This document shows positions 61,576-64,000 of a stretch of DNA of 64,000 nt, piece after piece. The stretch comes from Pantoea allii (GTDB lineage Bacteria; Pseudomonadota; Gammaproteobacteria; Enterobacterales; Enterobacteriaceae). The position numbers and the translations under genes are program-made. The notes under the pieces were generated by a model, which was given only the letters and a program-made list of their open reading frames with translations, was not told the origin of the DNA and did no database searches. Within the stretch, counting starts at the first letter, position 1. Each line of letters begins with the position of its first letter. The stretch is taken from assembly GCF_002307475.1 (NCBI RefSeq), contig NZ_NTMH01000035.1:62001-126000 (forward strand), read 5' to 3'.

Positions 61576-61922
61576 GAAGCACGTTTTGTTTCTGCAAGCG
61601 CACAGTCACCGGAGCGTACTCAAGTACGTGAGGATGACGAGCACTTCCGGAAGCAACAATGGCGAGTAAGCCAGCTTCCGCCCTCGGGCCGTCGGCGGCG
61701 AAGCACGTTTTGTTTCTGCAAGCGCGCAGTCACCGGAGCGTACTTAAGTACGTGAGGATGACGAGCACTTCCAGAGACAAAAATGGCGAGTAAGCCAGCT
61801 TCCGCCCTCGGGCCGTCGGCGGCGAAGCAAGTTTTGTTTCTGCAAGCGCGCAGTCACCGGAGCGTACTGAAGTACGTGAGGATGACGAGCACTTCCAGAG
61901 ACAAAAATGGCGAGTAAGCCAG
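61576..61922. repeat. Three tandem 124-bp repeats between dnaG and rpoD (ERIC-like)
   Basis: Units begin with GAAGCA at 61576, 61700 and 61824; the first two are 124 bp long and the third is cut after 99 bp. Each carries a central palindrome CGTACTNAAGTACG (N = C, T, G in turn) within GTCACCGGAG...GAGGATGAC. Unit length and the GGAGC-TAC-AAGTA-GTGA pattern recall ERIC elements (about 127 bp), though the flanks differ. A TAAAATTTG direct repeat flanks the array (61561-61569 and 61931-61939). The remainder of 61517-62076 shows no gene. Confidence 0.85.
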
Positions 61923-62076
61923 GCCCGACATAAAATTTGCGGCTTAAGTGCCGATTACTAATGGGCAAAGCCCAGGCCGCGACGAAGGCAGCGGCAAGAA
62001 TAAAGGCCTTCACTGCTATTGTTGGCACGCTGCCGACCGACACCAATCTAATTAACAGAAGTGTGGATACCGTCTT

Positions 62077-63921
62077 ATGGAGCAAAACCCGCAGTCACAG
62101 CTCAAGCTTCTTGTCACCCGTGGTAAGGAGCAAGGCTATCTGACCTATGCTGAGGTCAATGACCATCTGCCGGAAGATATCGTCGACTCCGATCAGATCG
62201 AAGACATCATCCAGATGATTAACGACATGGGCATCCAGGTGGTTGAAGAAGCCCCGGACGCCGACGATCTGATGCTGAATGAAAACAGCTCCGATACTGA
62301 CGAAGATGCCGCGGAAGCTGCCGCTCAGGTATTATCCAGCGTTGAATCTGAAATTGGCCGCACCACCGACCCGGTTCGCATGTATATGCGTGAAATGGGT
62401 ACCGTTGAACTGCTGACCCGCGAAGGCGAAATCGACATTGCCAAGCGTATTGAAGACGGTATCAACCAGGTTCAGTGCTCCGTCGCTGAATATCCGGAAG
62501 CCATTACCTACCTGCTGGATCAGTACGATCGCGTTGAAGCAGGTGAGTCGCGCCTGTCAGATTTAATCACTGGCTTTGTTGATCCTAACGCAGAAGAAGA
62601 CCTGGCACCGACCGCAACGCACGTCGGTTCTGAGCTGTCTGAAGCCGATCGTAATAACGACGATGAAGAAGATGAAGAGAGCGATGACGACAGCTCGGAT
62701 GACGATAACTCTATCGATCCCGAACTGGCACGCGAGAAGTTCTCTGACCTGCGCACCCAGTACGAAACCACCCGTGATGTGATCAAAAGCAAAGGACGCA
62801 GCCACGCTGCCTCTGTTGCCGAGATCCAGAACCTGTCTGACGTCTTTAAGCAGTTCCGCCTGGTACCGAAGCAGTTCGACTACCTGGTGAACAACATGCG
62901 TGAAATGATGGAACGCGTCCGTACTCAGGAACGTTTGATCATGAAGCTGTGTATTGAAGTGTGCAAAATGCCTAAGAAAAACTTCATTACGCTGTTCACC
63001 GGTAACGAGACCAATGAGAGCTGGTTCAAAGCCGCACTGGCGATGAACAAGCCCTGGTCTGAAAAACTGCTGGACGTGCAGGATGATGTGATGCGCTCTC
63101 TGCAGAAACTGGCGCAGATTGAAGAAGAAACCGGCCTGACCATCGAGCAGGTTAAAGACATCAACCGTCGTATGTCGATTGGTGAAGCGAAAGCGCGTCG
63201 TGCCAAGAAAGAGATGGTCGAAGCGAACCTGCGTCTGGTGATTTCCATCGCGAAGAAATACACCAACCGTGGTTTGCAGTTCCTCGATCTGATTCAGGAA
63301 GGTAACATCGGCCTGATGAAAGCGGTTGATAAGTTTGAATACCGTCGCGGCTATAAGTTCTCTACTTATGCCACATGGTGGATTCGTCAGGCTATCACCC
63401 GTTCTATCGCTGACCAGGCGCGTACCATCCGTATTCCGGTGCATATGATTGAGACCATCAACAAACTCAACCGTATCTCGCGCCAGATGCTGCAAGAGAT
63501 GGGCCGTGAGCCAACGCCAGAAGAACTGGCTGAGCGCATGCTGATGCCTGAAGATAAGATCCGCAAGGTGCTGAAGATTGCCAAAGAGCCTATCTCTATG
63601 GAGACGCCGATTGGTGATGATGAAGATTCACATCTGGGTGATTTTATCGAAGACACCACGCTGGAGCTGCCGCTGGACTCTGCCACCTCTGAGAGCCTGC
63701 GTTCTGCTACCCACGACGTGCTGGCTGGCCTGACCGCGCGTGAAGCCAAAGTGCTGCGCATGCGTTTCGGTATCGATATGAACACCGACCACACGTTAGA
63801 AGAAGTGGGCAAACAGTTTGACGTTACCCGTGAGCGTATCCGTCAGATTGAAGCGAAAGCCCTGCGTAAACTGCGCCATCCGAGCCGCTCGGAAGTGCTG
63901 CGCAGCTTCCTCGACGATTAA
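62077..63921 (+). CDS. rpoD: RNA polymerase primary sigma factor, sigma-70
   Basis: Housekeeping sigma factor, 614 residues. Region 1.1 is at the N-terminus; a long acidic non-conserved region ([18 protein letters not shown] near residue 190) follows region 1.2. Region 2 ([32 protein letters not shown]) recognises the -10 element, and region 4.2 ([20 protein letters not shown]) the -35. It ends 6 bp before its terminator hairpin begins. Confidence 0.98.
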   Translation: MEQNPQSQLKLLVTRGKEQGYLTYAEVNDHLPEDIVDSDQIEDIIQMINDMGIQVVEEAPDADDLMLNENSSDTDEDAAEAAAQVLSSVESEIGRTTDPVRMYMREMGTVELLTREGEIDIAKRIEDGINQVQCSVAEYPEAITYLLDQYDRVEAGESRLSDLITGFVDPNAEEDLAPTATHVGSELSEADRNNDDEEDEESDDDSSDDDNSIDPELAREKFSDLRTQYETTRDVIKSKGRSHAASVAEIQNLSDVFKQFRLVPKQFDYLVNNMREMMERVRTQERLIMKLCIEVCKMPKKNFITLFTGNETNESWFKAALAMNKPWSEKLLDVQDDVMRSLQKLAQIEEETGLTIEQVKDINRRMSIGEAKARRAKKEMVEANLRLVISIAKKYTNRGLQFLDLIQEGNIGLMKAVDKFEYRRGYKFSTYATWWIRQAITRSIADQARTIRIPVHMIETINKLNRISRQMLQEMGREPTPEELAERMLMPEDKIRKVLKIAKEPISMETPIGDDEDSHLGDFIEDTTLELPLDSATSESLRSATHDVLAGLTAREAKVLRMRFGIDMNTDHTLEEVGKQFDVTRERIRQIEAKALRKLRHPSRSEVLRSFLDD

Positions 63922-63927
63922 GTCAGC

Positions 63928-63953
63928 AAAACCCCGGTTCGCCGGGGTTTTTT
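63928..63953 (+). terminator. Terminator after rpoD
   Basis: Stem AAAACCCCGG/CCGGGGTTTT with a TTCG tetraloop and T tract, ending the rpsU-dnaG-rpoD operon. Confidence 0.92.
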
Positions 63954-64000
63954 ATTTCTGCCGCCCTGCCCCACTTTTCACGCGTTAGCTTCAGCCTCGT

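Noticed and set aside
61561..61939. Possible CRISPR array
   Set aside because: The units are contiguous 124-bp copies without unique spacers and no cas genes are present; this is a tandem repeat.
62563..63495. 310-codon frame antisense to rpoD
   Set aside because: It mirrors the codon structure of rpoD on the opposite strand, contains runs of histidine and phenylalanine, and has no ribosome binding context. A shadow.

Overview
The window is chromosomal DNA of a gamma-proteobacterium of the order Enterobacterales, most likely an Erwiniaceae member (Pantoea/Erwinia-like). The backbone is in the same order as the Escherichia coli 65-69 min region: exbDB, metC, yghB, yqhC-dkgA, ftsP, plsC, parC, mdaB-ygiN, parE-yqiA-cpdA-yqiB-nudF, tolC-ygiB-ygiC, ygiD, ribB with its FMN riboswitch, ubiK, hldE-glnE-ygiF, ygiM-cca, bacA, folB, plsY, tsaD, rpsU-dnaG-rpoD. 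The encoded proteins closely resemble their E. coli counterparts. The genus is inferred from gene content and could not be tested here.

Layout. (1) 1-2776: a citrate-type MHS transporter cut by the left edge, then exbDB behind a Fur box. (2) 2777-19330: about 16.6 kb lying between the divergent exbB and metC genes. It holds a decayed gene with 7-bp tandem duplications, a MalX/MalI-like PTS permease and repressor pair, a gene-poor stretch, and a complete protocatechuate (beta-ketoadipate) cluster: pcaK, quiC, pcaHG, pcaQ, a fused pcaDC, pcaB, pcaF, pcaJ, pcaI and pcaR. (3) 19408-29540: backbone genes plus an isolated flagellin gene between dkgA and ftsP. (4) 29541-36330: a second accessory block between parC and mdaB, where E. 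coli has ygiVW-qseBC. It encodes a PRD-type antiterminator/activator, a split fructose-family PTS (IIA, IIB, IIC), two class II ketose-bisphosphate aldolases and a periplasmic cyclohexadienyl dehydratase (pheC). (5) 36484-63921: conserved housekeeping genes ending with the macromolecular synthesis operon, which carries three tandem 124-bp repeats between dnaG and rpoD.

How the genes work together. PcaK imports aromatic acids; QuiC makes protocatechuate from 3-dehydroshikimate; PcaHG opens the ring; PcaB, PcaDC, PcaIJ and PcaF carry the product to succinyl-CoA and acetyl-CoA. Two copies of an operator with the same architecture (8585-8613 and 18417-18446) probably place pcaK, pcaIJFBDC and pcaR under PcaR, while pcaQ probably serves pcaHG and perhaps quiC. 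The two PTS blocks are self-contained sugar-uptake modules of unknown substrate. The IIABC-plus-two-aldolases operon implies a phosphorylated sugar that becomes a ketose-bisphosphate before cleavage, yet no kinase or isomerase gene lies in the operon.

I found no clear defence, CRISPR or secretion system. The observations most worth following up are the dnaG-rpoD repeat array, the orphan flagellin, the two-aldolase PTS operon, the paired PcaR operators and the 7-bp slippage events in the decayed gene beside exbB.
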